Source: Mantis religiosa | Lineage: Eukaryota > Arthropoda > Insecta > Mantodea > Mantidae | Length of the DNA: 64,000 nt | Direction of reading: 5' to 3' | Assembly: GCA_030765055.1 (NCBI GenBank) | Contig: CM060950.1 | Coordinates: 464,330,236 to 464,394,235 of the forward strand | Shown: positions 10,851-21,456 of the stretch, one piece after another | Layout of the letters: each line of letters opens with the position of its first letter | Position numbering within the stretch: position 1 is the first letter of the stretch | Notes under the pieces: model-generated | Told to the model about the DNA's origin: nothing | The model's database searches: none | Seen by the model: the letters and a program-made list of their open reading frames with translations, nothing else | Made by a program: the position numbers and the translations under genes

Positions 10851-11349
10851 GTTGTTGTTGACTAATGGCACTGGGGATTAGTTGATTTGCATCATTTTCC
10901 CCCTAGCTTCCCAATATAAAGCCTGTAGGTTCCCACTTTTGAGACCATTACATTTGTCCAAATGGTGTTTGTTCATGATGACATCCTCTTTACAGATAGT
11001 ACATTTGGGTGTAGGTATGCAGTGTATTTTATAAAGGTGTTCTGCAAGACAATCCTGGCCAGTTTCCATTCTAAATAGGGCCACTGCAGTTTTTCTTGGT
11101 AGTTTTTTGTATGTCAGTTTTGTCTCCAAAGTTCTTATAATCCTTGTCTTTTAGTTTATCTTCTTCATCAAGTCTCTGCTGTCTTTTAAAATGTAGCTTA
11201 ATGTTGTTCAATTGTTTATTAATTTCAGTTTGTCTTACGGGTTTTATATTTTGAATTGCACCGTTTTTTGCTAGTTGGTCAGCATGTTTATTACCTACTG
11301 ACCAACTAGCAAAAAAAAGGTGCAATTCAAAATATAAAACCCGTAAGAC
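10851..11349 (-). pseudogene. 3' end of an RNase H-bearing LINE with an (AAC)n tail
   Basis: On the minus strand the RNase H end reads SVGNKHADQLAKNGA near 11290-11250. After a frameshift come LPRKTAVALFRMETGQDCLA and a tail CTICKEDVIMNKHHLDKC (C-x2-C-x8-HH-x3-C). It ends at about 10851 with CAACAACAAC on its sense strand, the same tail type as the copy at 25700-26394. RNase H removes the RNA template in these elements. It sits in another LINE copy, between 10850 and about 11350. Confidence 0.7.
11232..11349. repeat. Near-perfect 50-bp hairpin at the 5' edge of the RNase H-LINE
   Basis: Arms 11232-11281 and 11299-11349 are complementary with one or two differences and enclose 17 bp. The right arm is an inverted copy of the adjoining RNase H coding end, as produced when target-primed reverse transcription switches strand (twin-priming-like inversion). 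Confidence 0.8.
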
Positions 11350-11689
11350 ATCAATATCATCAATAAATAAATAGCACTGGACTTAATTTGCAACCTTGTC
11401 TAAGTCCTACATTGTTATGCTTCAACGTCTTATTTCGAGTTTCCAACTGTGTTATAAAAGCAGGTATTTTGGAGAAGCGGTTATGGATGTACTCTATCTC
11501 ATCTTGAATGCCAATATTAGCAAAACATTCTTGTGCTGTGGCGATGTCACATCTAAGGAGTACAACACTGTTTTATTTCATTGAAATGTTCTGTGTAGAA
11601 TGACACAGCCTTTAACCAAGAACCCGATCGAGTTAAAACTGGCTGAGGAGGTAGAGACAAATTTGGAAGGACTAACTCTAATTGGCAAC

Positions 11690-12039
11690 AGTACATGTTA
11701 GAGACAAGAAGAACCACGGTTTTATATCAGCTCCTGACTCTTTCAGCGAGACGATGATGGCTAGCAGTGAAAATTTACTTTTAAATTAATATGATTTGAA
11801 TAAAATAAGCTATTTAATTAAAAAGCATAAAATAAGCAAGCAAATGCTGTATTTCAGGAAAAAGGCATTTATAAGAATTTTGCTTAGATATCCAGGCTCT
11901 AGTGATAACCATTTTACTCTTTCCTTTACTCAATTCGTTCCTCAACAGTTGTTTAATTTGATCAATGCTTTCTCGAGATCTACAGAAGCCTCATACAACT
12001 TCCTCTGTTATTACTAAAATTAGGCAAATGAGTCAACCT
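11690..12039. other. Spacer between left arm and PLE-2
   Basis: AT-rich. A block near 11895, CAGGCTCTAGTGATAACCAT, has a partial match near 17110 (GGGCTCTAGTAATCACCAT), suggesting a shared unknown repeat. No ORF with a motif. Confidence 0.35.
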
Positions 12040-13290
12040 TGTATATACTTTTCTCCACTTACAAGTTTTTTTGATGAAGACTAGTCTCTGGGAATTTTTT
12101 CCCTATCGTCGGTTCTGTGGTTGACTGATGATGCATCCGGTGTCTGCATCTGGCTTGGTGTCGTGCTGCCATCTAATGTCCTGGTAAGTTTGATGACGTC
12201 ATCTACGGCGGGAATTTCAAAATTCATCAAGAGGTCTTGTTTCTTCGTAATAAATATTTTTTCCCAAATCTGTAGTTCCAGAGGTTTCTTTGCCTGTTTG
12301 ATCAGTTCTATTTCTTGTTTTATGTTGTGATTCTCAGACCAAAAGTGTTGTGCTACGGCCGACTTGTCCATGTGTTTGAATATAATATTTCTGAAGTGTT
12401 CTTTCATTCTTGTTCCTAGATTCCTTTTGGTCTTACCAATGTATATCTTGTCGTAATCCTGGCAGCTCATTTGGTAAATGCCTGATAATTGAGTTTTCGG
12501 TGTGCTATTTTTTAGAGGGTGATTTAGTAAGTTGCGGCTGTTGTGTTTGTTCTGAGGGGCTAATTTTATGTTGAAGCTCTTAAATATATTTTCAAATTTT
12601 TTGAAGTATTTTGGATGAAATGTAAATTTGCCATATCTGGTGTTTGGGTTTTCTAGTTTTTTTAACGTAGTATTGGCCTTTAAGTTTTTGTTTCTTTTGT
12701 GTCTGTAGATCAATTTTTTGATGAAATTTGTGTTGTAGTTGTTCAATTCGGCAACCTGATGTATGTGAGTGTACTCCTGTTCATATTCTGTTTTTGTTAG
12801 CGGAATGTTGATTAATCTGTGAACCAAACTATGGAATACTGCATATTGATGTTGTACTGGGTTAAATGGGTTGCATTTAATGTAATTGTCAACATGTGTT
12901 GCTTTTGTGTATATTCCAAATTGGAATCCTGTTGGTGTTCTAATGATTTTCAAATCTAGAAAAGATAATCATTCACCCTGCTCTACTTCAATGGTAAAAA
13001 CTATGGATTTTTCTTGTAGGTTTAGTAACTTTATAGCGTCCTCTGTTAGTCTTCTAGGAACAAGCAAACACATTGTCGACATATCTATGCCAACATTTGA
13101 AAATATGTGGAAAGGCTTTAGTAACGTGTGTTTCCAAATTGCTCATGAACAGATTAGCTAGTAATGGTGAAAGAGGGTTACCCATGGCCAAGCCTGCTGT
13201 TTGTTGGAAGATCTTGAACTCCTTCCAAATTTGTCTTTACCTCCTCAGTCAGTTTTAACTCGATCGGGTATTTGGTTAAAGGCTGTGTCA
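12040..13290 (-). pseudogene. Penelope-like element PLE-2: RT end and complete GIY-YIG region
   Basis: Longest PLE frame in the window. Minus strand: decayed RT with GNPLSPLLANLFMSN and RYVDNVFA (YVDN where active copies have YVDD), then from 12953 to 12081 an uninterrupted 290-codon frame: LKIIRTPTGFQFGIYTKATH, HSLVHRLINIPLTKTEY, KFTFHPKYFKKFE, the endonuclease motif SGIYQMSCQDYDKIYIGKTK, FWSENHN, PLELQIWEKIFITKK and MNFEIPAVDDV. The GIY-YIG nuclease cuts the target site in this family. The Cys cluster before YIG, usual in Penelope GIY-YIG, is reduced (SCQDYDK instead of C-x2-C). RT stops make the copy inactive, although the C-terminal frame is intact. Confidence 0.85.
12078..12118 (-). ncRNA. 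Decayed hammerhead-like motif, PLE-2 3' end
   Basis: Minus strand: CCGACGA, then T, stem II AGGGAA/TTCCC, then GAGA in place of GAAA and the palindrome ACTAGT followed by C. Same position as in other PLE copies, with two core changes. Confidence 0.3.
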
Positions 13291-13299
13291 TTCTACACA

Positions 13300-16240
13300 G
13301 AACATTTCAATGATATAAAACAGTGTTGTACTCCTTAGATGTAGAAGATACAAGCAACATTGCTACAACACAAGAATGTTTTGCTAATATTGGCATTCAA
13401 GATAAGATAGGGTACATCCATAACCTCTTCTCCAAAATACCTCCTATTTATAACACAGTTGGAAACTCGAAATACCTTGAAGCATAACAATGTAGGACTT
13501 AGACAAGGTTGCAAATTAAGTTCAGTGCTATTTAATTTATTTATTGATGATATTCTAGAAGTAATAAGTAAAAATGTTACACATTTACCAATTTTAAATA
13601 ATAGAGAGATACCAGGTCTGCTCCTTGTAGATGAGTTAGTAAGAGGTTCCATAACAAGTATAGGCTTAAAACAATCCTTGGAAGCAATAGGCAAGTTCTG
13701 TAAAGAATGGGGTTTGAAGATAAATAAAACTAAATCTAAGTTCATGGTGGTAAAAAAAAAGGATTCAAACTAAACATAGAAGAAAAATGGTGGTGGGAAG
13801 GTTCAGAAATTGAGGTGATTAAGAATACTGATTATCTAGTAATGGTGAATGGAGTGACCAAAAAGGAAAGCACTGGCAGATGGAAAAATGACTATGAGTG
13901 TTATTAGATCATGTATTAACAAAATACCAAATATGCAAGTAAAATGATTAGAAAGGGTGTTTGGTTCAATTGTAGAAAGCAGAATGCTATATGGAATAGA
14001 AATATGGGGGCCAGATGAAGGATGGAAAGTGATAAATGCTATAAATAGACTATTTTGTAGACTTGTTTTAGGCTTACCTAGATCCTCACCAAACGAGGCG
14101 GCTTTAATGGAATTAGGAACATTAGGTTACAAAAGCAAGGTGACAGAAAGAACACAGAAATATTGGTTCAGAATATGAAATTTAGATGAGGAAAATATTG
14201 TTAAACAGTGTTTGGTAGAACAAACAAGAATAAAGGGGAGAGAGACTTGGATATATAAAATTCAAAGATTTTACACGAAATAGGTTATGGTTAGATAGTG
14301 GAAGAATAGAAAAGGGATTCTGGAAAGAAGTAAAAACAAGATTTGAAGATATTGATAAACAAGAATTATGGGCTAATCTTAATAACAAAACATCTCTGAA
14401 ATTATATAAAACACTGAAAAATGATTGGGGCAGAGAAAAATATATTGACACCTGTGATAAAGTAGGAAGAGAAGGGTTGGCATGGTTTAGAACAGGAGCA
14501 ATATACTTAAGGGGTATAAGGAATGGATATATTAACCGCTTCGCCGATGGCCATTTAAACCCTTCAGGGGCCAGAAACGGATACCCAATAAACAGAACAG
14601 GACATTTAAATTGTTAAATGCTGTAAAAATGCATCATAAATACAATTCCATATCTTCCGTATTTATTAAGTTATTTAAACGAAACAAAAACTGGTTTAAA
14701 ACTCATTAAAGGCAGTATAAATCTACAGTAACAATAAAGTAGAGACTACATTAATAAATTGTTGAAATTTCACTACTTTGTTTCACTGTAGCAAAAGCCA
14801 TTCTTTGTGCCGAACGCGTCTAATATGTGAATCATTTTGTTTTGTGTGTATACGAGCCATAGTATGTATGTATAGCTACGCAAGCGACTTCTCAGGTTCA
14901 AGTTTAGTTTATTTATGCTATGCCAATCGATAATATGACGAGAATATGTTGCGTCACACACTGGAATGAAAACTCTGTCAGCATCTGTTATTACAGTGTT
15001 TCTCAACCAAGGTTTCTAGTAGCCTTATGCAGCGGTTTTCGCTCTGTATTTCAGTTATTTATACTCTCTCTGTGTTCAGAGTGATTTCTTGTAGCTATCA
15101 AGAGCTAAATGTATGGCACATTTGAAATTGTTAAATTTCAATGTTAACCATGGCTTATCCCGGTAATGTAGCAAATAAATTAGCTTGGGTATGATGTGTA
15201 CAGGCTTCTGATATTACTGTAAAAAATCTGGAAGATTTGTTGTACGATTATGAAGGAGATCTTTAGGACATACGTAGCAGTGACGTGTACTGGTCTACAG
15301 CTGGCATGTTAGCTACTCTATTGTTTGGGGAAATGGCGGGTCAAATATGGGTGATACGGATCAGCTATTACCAGCTATCCCTCTTTACGGAAAACAGTTA
15401 AATGGTAAAAAAAAGTATTTTTATACCACTGGATGTAACTATGCACAGTTGTTTAGTAATTTTCAGAGCTGTAAAAGACATTCCTCTACCTGTACTTGCG
15501 CGTATAAAGAGCTCGTAACCTAATTGAGTATTATAATACTCAGAGGCCTCTTTATACTAGGGGGTAGCAAAATTCACCACATCATCCCTCATACTTGAGA
15601 GAAAACACTTTCCTAAAAGTATACCACCCACATCCAAAAAACTTGTAACCATTTCGAAAATGTGTAGTGTGTTGTGAAAAAGAAGTTCGCAAGGAAACCA
15701 ATATTATTTGGTGTGAATCTGCAGATGTGCCCTTGGGTGTTCATCCAGGTTTGGAGGTGTACAATTCAAAAAGAAACCTTTAAGGATACGTTTACATTCC
15801 TTATAGAACTAATTTAAATTTATTGTAAAACAGCAAGATTAAAATAATAAGCGTTAAATGAGCATTAAATGCATGTATGCGCAGGATGTCTATACACGTC
15901 CATATCGGTTTGGGGCATTTTAACTTGGACGTCATATTACGTCCATATCGGTGAAAGGGTTAAGGGAAGATGTCCAATGTGTGAAAAAGAAGATAGTACT
16001 TGGCATTATATTTTAGATTGTCAAAAAACAAAATATTGTAGAGACAAAGTTCTTTTGCATAAGTGGGAAAACATATCAAATGAAATAAGAGGCAAAAGAA
16101 TCTTGAATCTAAGATCAGAAGAAAACATAATAAAACTGGGAAAATTTATTGGCAAGGTAAGACAAAAATGGCTTTGGAAAACAGGGAAGACTAATGAGAA
16201 CAACTAGGGAAATTAGATAAGGTATAAAAGGAAACAAAAA
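13300..16240 (+). pseudogene. LINE-B copy 2 reverse transcriptase and C terminus, split by piggyBac
   Basis: RT motif HNNVGLRQGCKLSSVLFNLF near 13480-13540 and IPGLLLVDELVRGSITSIGL near 13605-13660, where the catalytic Y/FADD box has become VDEL. Then FCKEWGLKINKTKSK, ESRMLYGIEIWGPDEGW, AALMELGTLGYKSK and, after frameshifts, EGLAWFRTGAI..RNGYI. The piggyBac insert 14536-15959 follows; one TTAA joins NGYI to KGRCPMCEKEDSTWHYILDC, then LGKFIGKVRQKW and a stop at about 16205. Endonuclease and the 5' RT are missing. It is a non-LTR retrotransposon with apical-type RT; I do not assign a clade. Confidence 0.75.
14536..15959 (+). mobile_element. Non-autonomous piggyBac-like element, copy 2
   Basis: Inverse orientation to copy 1, 1,424 bp, flanked by TTAA (14532-14535 and 15960-15963); ends CCGCTTCGCCGATGG and TATCGGTGAAAGGG. 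The cysteine-rich tail near 15640-15785 is present but interrupted by stops. Alignment with copy 1 is colinear throughout, with scattered substitutions. Confidence 0.85.
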
Positions 16241-16244
16241 TCGA

Positions 16245-16734
16245 GATCCAAAGTTTTAAAATGCTCCATTATATACACAACCTGGGTTAACTATAATGGG
16301 GCATGGGAAAATGCAACTCCAAAATAAGCAGTATGTAAGATATTGTATTCATGGTATATTAATTATGATATATATGTATGAAGGTGTATATGCTAGATAT
16401 TGTAATAAGAAATTGGAAATTAACTAACCTTGAAGCATTCACTTTCTTTGATATATGAAATTTCAGTAACGTTGTCTTCAGAGATGCACAGTATTGCTAA
16501 AACTGCCTTTGAGAAACACAGTAAGGTATCAATGAAAAACCCTGGTTACGAGACTCTGTAAAATTTCTACAAAACTTTCTGGTACAGAAACGTATATCTA
16601 AGGTAAATTCATTCAAAAAGAAATGTGGTAATTTTCGCATGTTCCAGTAACGTCATGCGACGTTGAGAGATCCTTTTCACCATATAAACATTTTTTCACT
16701 GAAAAACGCAGGAGCTTCCCACAAGAAAATCTCA
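16245..16734. other. LINE-B 3' region and unassigned sequence
   Basis: The first ~180 bp may be LINE-B 3' untranslated sequence; the rest shows no ORF or repeat I can match. Confidence 0.35.
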
Positions 16735-16860
16735 AAGGGGTCCCGGGTTCGATCCCCGGCAATGGGGGTGGGGATTTTTCTCCGACCAAGATAATTCCTC
16801 ATCTTCCCCAGAGTCTGGAAGTATGAATGAGTGTGTCATTGTGTGCATGATCTAATGATT
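16735..16860 (+). mobile_element. tRNA-like SINE fragment
   Basis: Contains GGTCCCGGGTTCGATCCCCG, a strong tRNA T-arm/pol III B box, followed by a non-tRNA tail. No A box or acceptor stem upstream, so it is a 5'-truncated SINE head and not a tRNA gene. Confidence 0.5.
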
Positions 16861-17559
16861 AAAAACCAACAGATACGAATTAACACCTTCGATATGTTCC
16901 AAAGGAGAATGGCTGCCGATATGACAATTGCAGTTAAATGCGGGGTATAAGATAACTCAAGATAACTCTCGCATGCACTGTAACAAGCATGAGTAAGGTA
17001 AAAATTCTACCAAACAATACGTTTATAATTAAATTTTTATTTTTTATTTGCTTATTTTTGGTGCTTATTTTCTTGCTTATTTCATCATTTGATTGTGCTT
17101 AAAAATCTGGGCTCTAGTAATCACCATTAGAGCTTCATATAACGAGAATTCCTTTTGCATAAACACTCAATCTACAAGTATGGCATAATATACTGAGAGC
17201 CCTAAGCTGGAAAGGTACCAGAGGGATGTTTTTATATTTAAGCAGAGCGCAGTAGTTAACTGCGAAGCAATGGGAAAGCATAGCTAAAATCTAAGGATCT
17301 ATAATTACTTCTCAATCACTCTGGATTAATATGCATCTATAGTGAAATTTTTAACATAAGTATTTTTCAAGTTCTAGTAAACTTTAGCCATACGGAAGTG
17401 GAACCCAGTGGTATTGACCCCAAGTACTACACAATGTCCATACCAATCATATTTACCTGAATATAGCTTAGCATAAATTATCGATTTTGCTTCTTGGCTC
17501 TGATAGGCATGTACAAATCAAACGCCTGTGCATCACTACAGCTGAGTTTTATATACGGA
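16861..17559. other. No gene recognised
   Basis: AT-rich. Contains the GGGCTCTAGT block shared with 11895. No supported coding content. Confidence 0.35.
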
Positions 17560-17788
17560 CTGACAATTCATCAAATTTGATGACTGATGACACTGCATAC
17601 TGGTGCTCCAGAGCAAAACTAAAAGACGCAAAATCCAAATTAGAACGACAACTTTAAACACTAAATACTTGGGCAAACAAATGGAGAATTGTTATTTTGC
17701 AGGCAATGCAAAGAAAAACATAAAAATACTACCATAAACTACAACAAATATAGTATAAAAATCCAAAATGAAATTACATACTTAGGAG
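17560..17788 (+). pseudogene. Jockey-like LINE, RT piece 1 of 3
   Basis: Reads DDTAYWCSRAKLKDAKSKLE, then LNTWANKWRI, the catalytic DD and following motif of non-LTR RTs, with a stop and frameshifts, ending KIQNEITYLG at the hAT insertion point. Continues at 20594; removal of the hAT with one 8-bp duplication gives ITYLGVMLTEKLNSKTHF in frame. Confidence 0.75.
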
Positions 17789-18316
17789 CAGGGGTGGCCG
17801 CTGTTTAGGAGCACAAGAGCACGTGAACCCCCAATATTTTTCTTGTAGAAGCCCTTTTTCTCTTTTCATTCGTTATTTGTATTTACCGCGCTAATTCCTT
17901 TAGCATGTGTTGTAAGTAGACGGCAATAGCTTGAGTATGTGGCAACGTTGCAGTTAGCACATGTCCCTTGTGCTAGCACATCATGTAACGCTTAAAGCCC
18001 TGCACATGCGTAGACGACAAATGCTACAGACAGGCATTGGTTGGGTACACCCAGATCATAGCACAATTACGATGTGCACGTTAATTCACATTGGCAATGC
18101 CAGAGTTCTTGGTCATCTCTGGGAAGTGCTATTATCTATAGAGTTTAACTACAACTATCTCTAAATACAAATAATGTTTCCAACTCCTGGTGCTATCAGC
18201 TATTGTTGCTTTGAATATGGTGTGTTATTATGGTCCAGTTTCTGAACAGATATTTAAGTTTGAATTTATGAGTCACTATGTTTACACTCAAACTTCACTT
18301 ACTTGTTGTTGTATAA

Positions 18317-18360
18317 TTGAAACGTTTTCAAGATCATTCGATCTCATCATCAGCTGTTTG
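18317..18360 (-). ncRNA. Hammerhead-like motif, PLE-3 left arm
   Basis: Minus strand: CTGATGA, T, stem II GAGATC/GATCTT, GAAA, palindrome AACGTT. Stem I is weak. Confidence 0.4.
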
Positions 18361-18741
18361 GTGACTAAATGAACCTCCCTCTTCTTCCACTACTACGGAG
18401 CTCCGATCACTCTGCCATCTGGTGTTAGGGGCACTAAGTTTTAATACTTCATTTAATGCCGGGATTTCAAAATTTATAACTTTATCACGGTTTTTGTTTA
18501 TGAATATTTTTTCCCAAATATCCAATTCTATGGGTGTACTTAAAGATTTTAACAGTTTAATGTTGTGGCCAATGTTGTGGTTTTCTGTCCAAAAATGGTG
18601 TGAAACTGCAGATTTTTCTGTTTGTTTCAACTTAATGTTCCTCTGGTGTTCTTTTTGCCTGGTTAACAAGTTTCTCTTAGTTTTTCCTATGTAGCTTTTT
18701 TCACAGGTTTCACAATTAATCTGATAAATTCCTGATTTCAA
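18334..18741 (-). pseudogene. PLE-3 inverted arm: GIY-YIG endonuclease fragment
   Basis: 135-codon open frame on the minus strand: SGIYQINCETCEKSYIGKTK, NLLTRQKEHQRN, AVSHHFWTENHN, ELDIWEKIFINKNRDK, NFEIPALNEVLKL. All expected GIY-YIG landmarks are present, including the C-x2-C before YIG. It is a partial inverted copy with no RT in front, so it is probably not expressed as an active protein. Confidence 0.75.
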
Positions 18742-18783
18742 ATTGTTGGGGGTTGTATTTTTCAGTGGTTTATTTAGCAGGAA

Positions 18784-19671
18784 GTAGAAAGAGACAACAC
18801 CCTACCCTTTTTGGACCTCAAGATAACTAGAAATCGTCATGGTGTAGATTTTGGAATATACAGGAAGCCCACACACATAGATAATTACATAAAGAAAAAT
18901 GAATATAACCCAGTTTCACATCAACTAGCTGCCTTTAGAAGTCTAATTCACCGGCTATACAACATCCCACTGAGTAAGGAGGAGTTTTTGAAAGAACAAC
19001 AACACATAAAAGACATAGCGGTATTAAATGGATTCAACCCAGCCATCATAAGGAACATGATGAAGAGGAAAGAAAAACTGAAGATAATATCAAAAAATAC
19101 CACTCTCACACCACTTTAATAACACAAATTGGCAATATAGAAAATTCACCTACCATCCATGGGCTTTTAGAAAATTTGAACGAATCTTCAAAAGACTAAA
19201 CTTAAAACTAGCACCCCAAAACAAATTCAGTCTGAGGAACCTGAGGAACCACTGAAAAATACAATCCCCAACAATTTGAAATCAGGAATTTATCAGATTA
19301 ATTGTGAAACCTGTGAAAAAAGCTACATAGGAAAAACTAAGAGAAACTTGTTAACTAGGCAAAAAGAACACCAGAGGAACATTAAGTTGAAACAAACAGA
19401 AAAATCTGCAGTTTCACACCATTTTTGGACAGAAAACCACAACATTTAACTGTTAAAATCTTTAAGTACACCCATAGAATTGGATATTTGGGAAAACATA
19501 TTCATAAACAAAAACCGTGATAAAGTTATAAATTTTGAAATCCCGGCATTAAATGAAGTATTAAAACTTAGTGCCCCTAACACCAGATGGCAGAGTGATC
19601 GAAGCTCCGTAGTAGTGGAAGAAGAGGGAGGTTCATTTAGTCACCAAACAGCTGATGATGAGATCGAATGA
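18784..19671 (+). pseudogene. PLE-3 body: linker and GIY-YIG endonuclease
   Basis: Starts at LPFLDLKITRNRHGVDFGIY just after the RT active-site region, then NPVSHQLAAFRSLIHRLYNI, a stop near 19118, RKFTYHPWAFRKFERIF, LAPQNKFSLRN, the GIY-YIG region in a shifted frame, and a final frame DIWENIFINKNRDKVINFEI ending at 19671. A 12-bp loss near 19446 removes NIGHNIK relative to the inverted arm and leaves a stop. The inverted arm therefore preserves residues that the direct copy has lost. Confidence 0.8.
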
Positions 19672-19690
19672 TCTTGAAAACGTTTCAATT
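19646..19690 (+). ncRNA. Hammerhead-like motif, PLE-3 right arm
   Basis: Plus-strand twin of 18317-18360: CTGATGA, stem II, GAAA at 19676-19679, AACGTT. Confidence 0.4.
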
Positions 19691-19970
19691 ATACAACAAC
19701 AAGTGAAGACTGAGTGTAAACATAGTGACTCATAAATTCAAACTTAAATATGAAGAATACTTCACTGTTAATAATGCTTCTGCTTTTAATATTTCTGAAC
19801 AGATGTTTTGTTTTAAACACTGTGATAAACTTGGAATTTGTAGGTGATCAGCAGATGAAACAATTGTGAGTTTCCTAGTACATCAAGTACAACTAGTGCT
19901 TTAGCACAAAACAAATTATTCTTTGTTGTGTGCAGCGACCGACCATGAGGTTTTGGAATCTTTGTGACCG

Positions 19971-20527
19971 TTGAACTTCTCTCAAGAGGTGGCTATGAAC
20001 TCTGTGCTTTCTATTTTAAGAAGTAAAACCGATAAACTGACTTACAGAGAAAAAGTTGTAATAAAGCACCTAGGATGTTTGCAGCCCAATTTGACAGTTG
20101 AGCATGTTAAAAAAATCAGAAGCGGGACTGCAGGCGCAAAATTAACAACAATGTATACACAACCTGTAGATTGGCTATGTGGTTGCAGTATTAGAAATGT
20201 GCTTTTTTGCTTTCCGTGCCTTATGTTCAGCTCTGAAGTGATTAATTGGACCAAAGTAGGAGGTGCCGACTTGTACATCTTAGTGAAAAAATAAAGAAGC
20301 ACAGGAATTCACACTCACATAAGAATGCATGTATTCAGTTCGCCATGTTTGGTCGTTTGAATATTAGTGTTTGGCTGGAAAGCACTTACAGATTGGCAAT
20401 AAAGCGGCACAATGAGCAAGTTAATAGGAATAGATACATTCTTTCTAGGCTAATAGATTGTATACAATTTTGTGGGGCATTTGAGCTAGCACTAACTAGT
20501 AGTAGTGATGGTAGCAGTGGCAGATAG
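19971..20527 (+). pseudogene. hAT transposase N terminus (TTF-type zinc finger, DUF4371-like start)
   Basis: First frame: QPVDWLCGCSIRNVLFCFPC then LMFSSEVINWTKVGGADLYI, typical of the TTF-type zinc finger in ZMYM1-like hAT transposases (W-L, then L-x-C-x2-C-L-x-F). A frameshift at about 20280 leads to IKKHRNSHSHKNACIQFAMF, the closing H-x2-S-x2-H-K, and then RLIDCIQFCGAFELAL, the usual start of the DUF4371 region. The catalytic core and dimerisation tail are absent. It lies inside the 17789-20593 element, downstream of PLE-3. Confidence 0.7.
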
Positions 20528-20593
20528 TGCTAGTGTGCATTTTAAGTGTAGGTTTTGTGAAAACCCACATTTTTATTCCACGAGCCGCCACTG

Positions 20594-20950
20594 CTTAGGA
20601 GTAATGTTGACGGAAAAATTAAACTCAAAAACACATTTCAATAAAAGACTTCAAGCCGCAAAAGTTGCTACCACATGTTTAAAATTTTTATCCAAAATGG
20701 AGAAGGAAGGATTATCAACCAACAGCCTTATACAGATATATAAAACAATTATAAGACCAACATTTACATATGCTGCAATAGCACTATGGCCCATCACAAT
20801 CCAGACAATAATAAACAGAATCGCCAGTTATGAAAGAAGATGTCTAAGAATAACAATGAAACTACCACCATGGCCAAAAACCAACGAAATCCATGACATA
20901 TCCAGAACTGCACCCATAACCGACGAAATTAAAAAATATACTTTCAAATA
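20594..20950 (+). pseudogene. Jockey-like LINE, RT piece 2 of 3
   Basis: Reads LGVMLTEKLNSKTHFNKRLQ, then IYKTIIRPTFTYAAIALWPI, NRIASYERRCLRITMKLPPW and TAPITDEIKKYTFKY, the thumb and C-terminal region of jockey-like RTs. It is open from 20594 to the second insertion at 20951, which splits KYTFKY from MQNASDRPH at 22982. Confidence 0.8.
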
Positions 20951-20996
20951 CGCTCACTTTCTTCTCAAGCAGCCAACCAGGTGAAAAGATGATTAG

Positions 20997-21041
20997 ATAT
21001 CGACGTTTCGGGAGTGTGCATCTCTTCCATCATCAGGATAT
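20997..21041 (-). ncRNA. Hammerhead-like motif, PLE-4 left arm
   Basis: Minus strand: stem I ATATC, CTGATGA, T, stem II G(G/A)AAG..CTCCC region, GAAACGTC (stem III reduced to the palindrome ACGU, cleavage position C), stem I partner GATAT. Five-pair stem I is intact. Confidence 0.6.
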
Positions 21042-21267
21042 TTATTAAATGCTATAACCACAAATGAAATACTGGATATAACACAACTATAAACAAAGAC
21101 AAAACACTATCAAAATTCGCATTACTGAACAAAAGACTATTTTCAATAAATTAAATGCCAGGTCAGGAGATGGCGTGAGTATAGAAAATTATGTCAAAGA
21201 AACGTAATTACTTAACTTGATTATCAAGCTGTCTTTGCTTCTTAATTCAATGGATTTCCATTTTTAA

Positions 21268-21452
21268 GGCTGGTTTCCAAGAGGAGCTGAACTGAAATCC
21301 AGCATCACGATTAAGCGTGCTCCTTTCAGAGGAAATCACCAAAGCCTCCTTAATTCTCCACTCCCAGTAACTGTTGCATTTTGCCAAGATGGTCGTCTCC
21401 CATGATTTCAGTTTCAGATGGATTTCAGTTCAGCTCCTCTTGCAAACCGGCC
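21268..21452. mobile_element. TTAA-flanked MITE
   Basis: 185 bp between TTAA (21264-21267) and TTAA (21453-21456), with ~33-bp terminal inverted repeats (GGCTGGTTTCCAAGAGGAGC against the complement of the right end). Inserted in the left PLE-4 arm directly beside the Kolobok-like element. Confidence 0.8.
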
Positions 21453-21456
21453 TTAA

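Larger units (their letters stand above)
11345..13625. repeat. Large inverted repeat around PLE-2
   Basis: About 11345-11685 is the inverted copy of about 13225-13560, roughly 85-90% identical by eye, and the match continues on the far side of the RNase H insert (10778-10850 against 13555-13625). Each arm holds the same junction of LINE RT sequence (VGLRQGC region) with a short Penelope-like segment (TQPLTK then PIELKL and EEV). The centre 11690-13225 holds PLE-2. So the LINE/PLE junction is older than the inversion. Confidence 0.7.
18252..19791 (+). mobile_element. Penelope-like element PLE-3, 5'-truncated with inverted leading arm
   Basis: Flanked by the 13-bp duplication TTTCTGAACAGAT (18239-18251 and 19792-19804) inside the hAT. 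18252-18782 is an inverted copy of the 3' half (about 19262-19758); 18784-19758 is the body. The right side carries an extra ~33 bp beyond the inverted arm. This is the known PLE arrangement of inverted pseudo-LTR plus one-sided extension. Confidence 0.85.
17789..20593 (+). mobile_element. hAT transposon, 2.8 kb, decayed
   Basis: Flanked by the 8-bp duplication CTTAGGAG (17781-17788 and 20594-20601). The ends are CAGGGGTGGCCGC and (complement) CAGTGGCGGCTCG, matching the usual hAT terminus CAGNGG. It encodes an N-terminal transposase fragment at 19971-20527 and contains PLE-3 (18252-19791). Most of the DDE domain is missing. Confidence 0.85.

Noticed and set aside
12081..12953. Functional GIY-YIG host nuclease
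   Set aside because: 290-codon open frame, but it is the C-terminal part of a Penelope-like element whose RT is broken just upstream.
14773..15006. Short frames inside the piggyBac copies (also near 8384-8698 and 35369-35587)
   Set aside because: Not conserved in frame among the three copies and without motif.
16735..16860. tRNA gene call from a strong T arm
   Set aside because: Only the T arm/B box is present; no acceptor or anticodon arm. SINE fragment.
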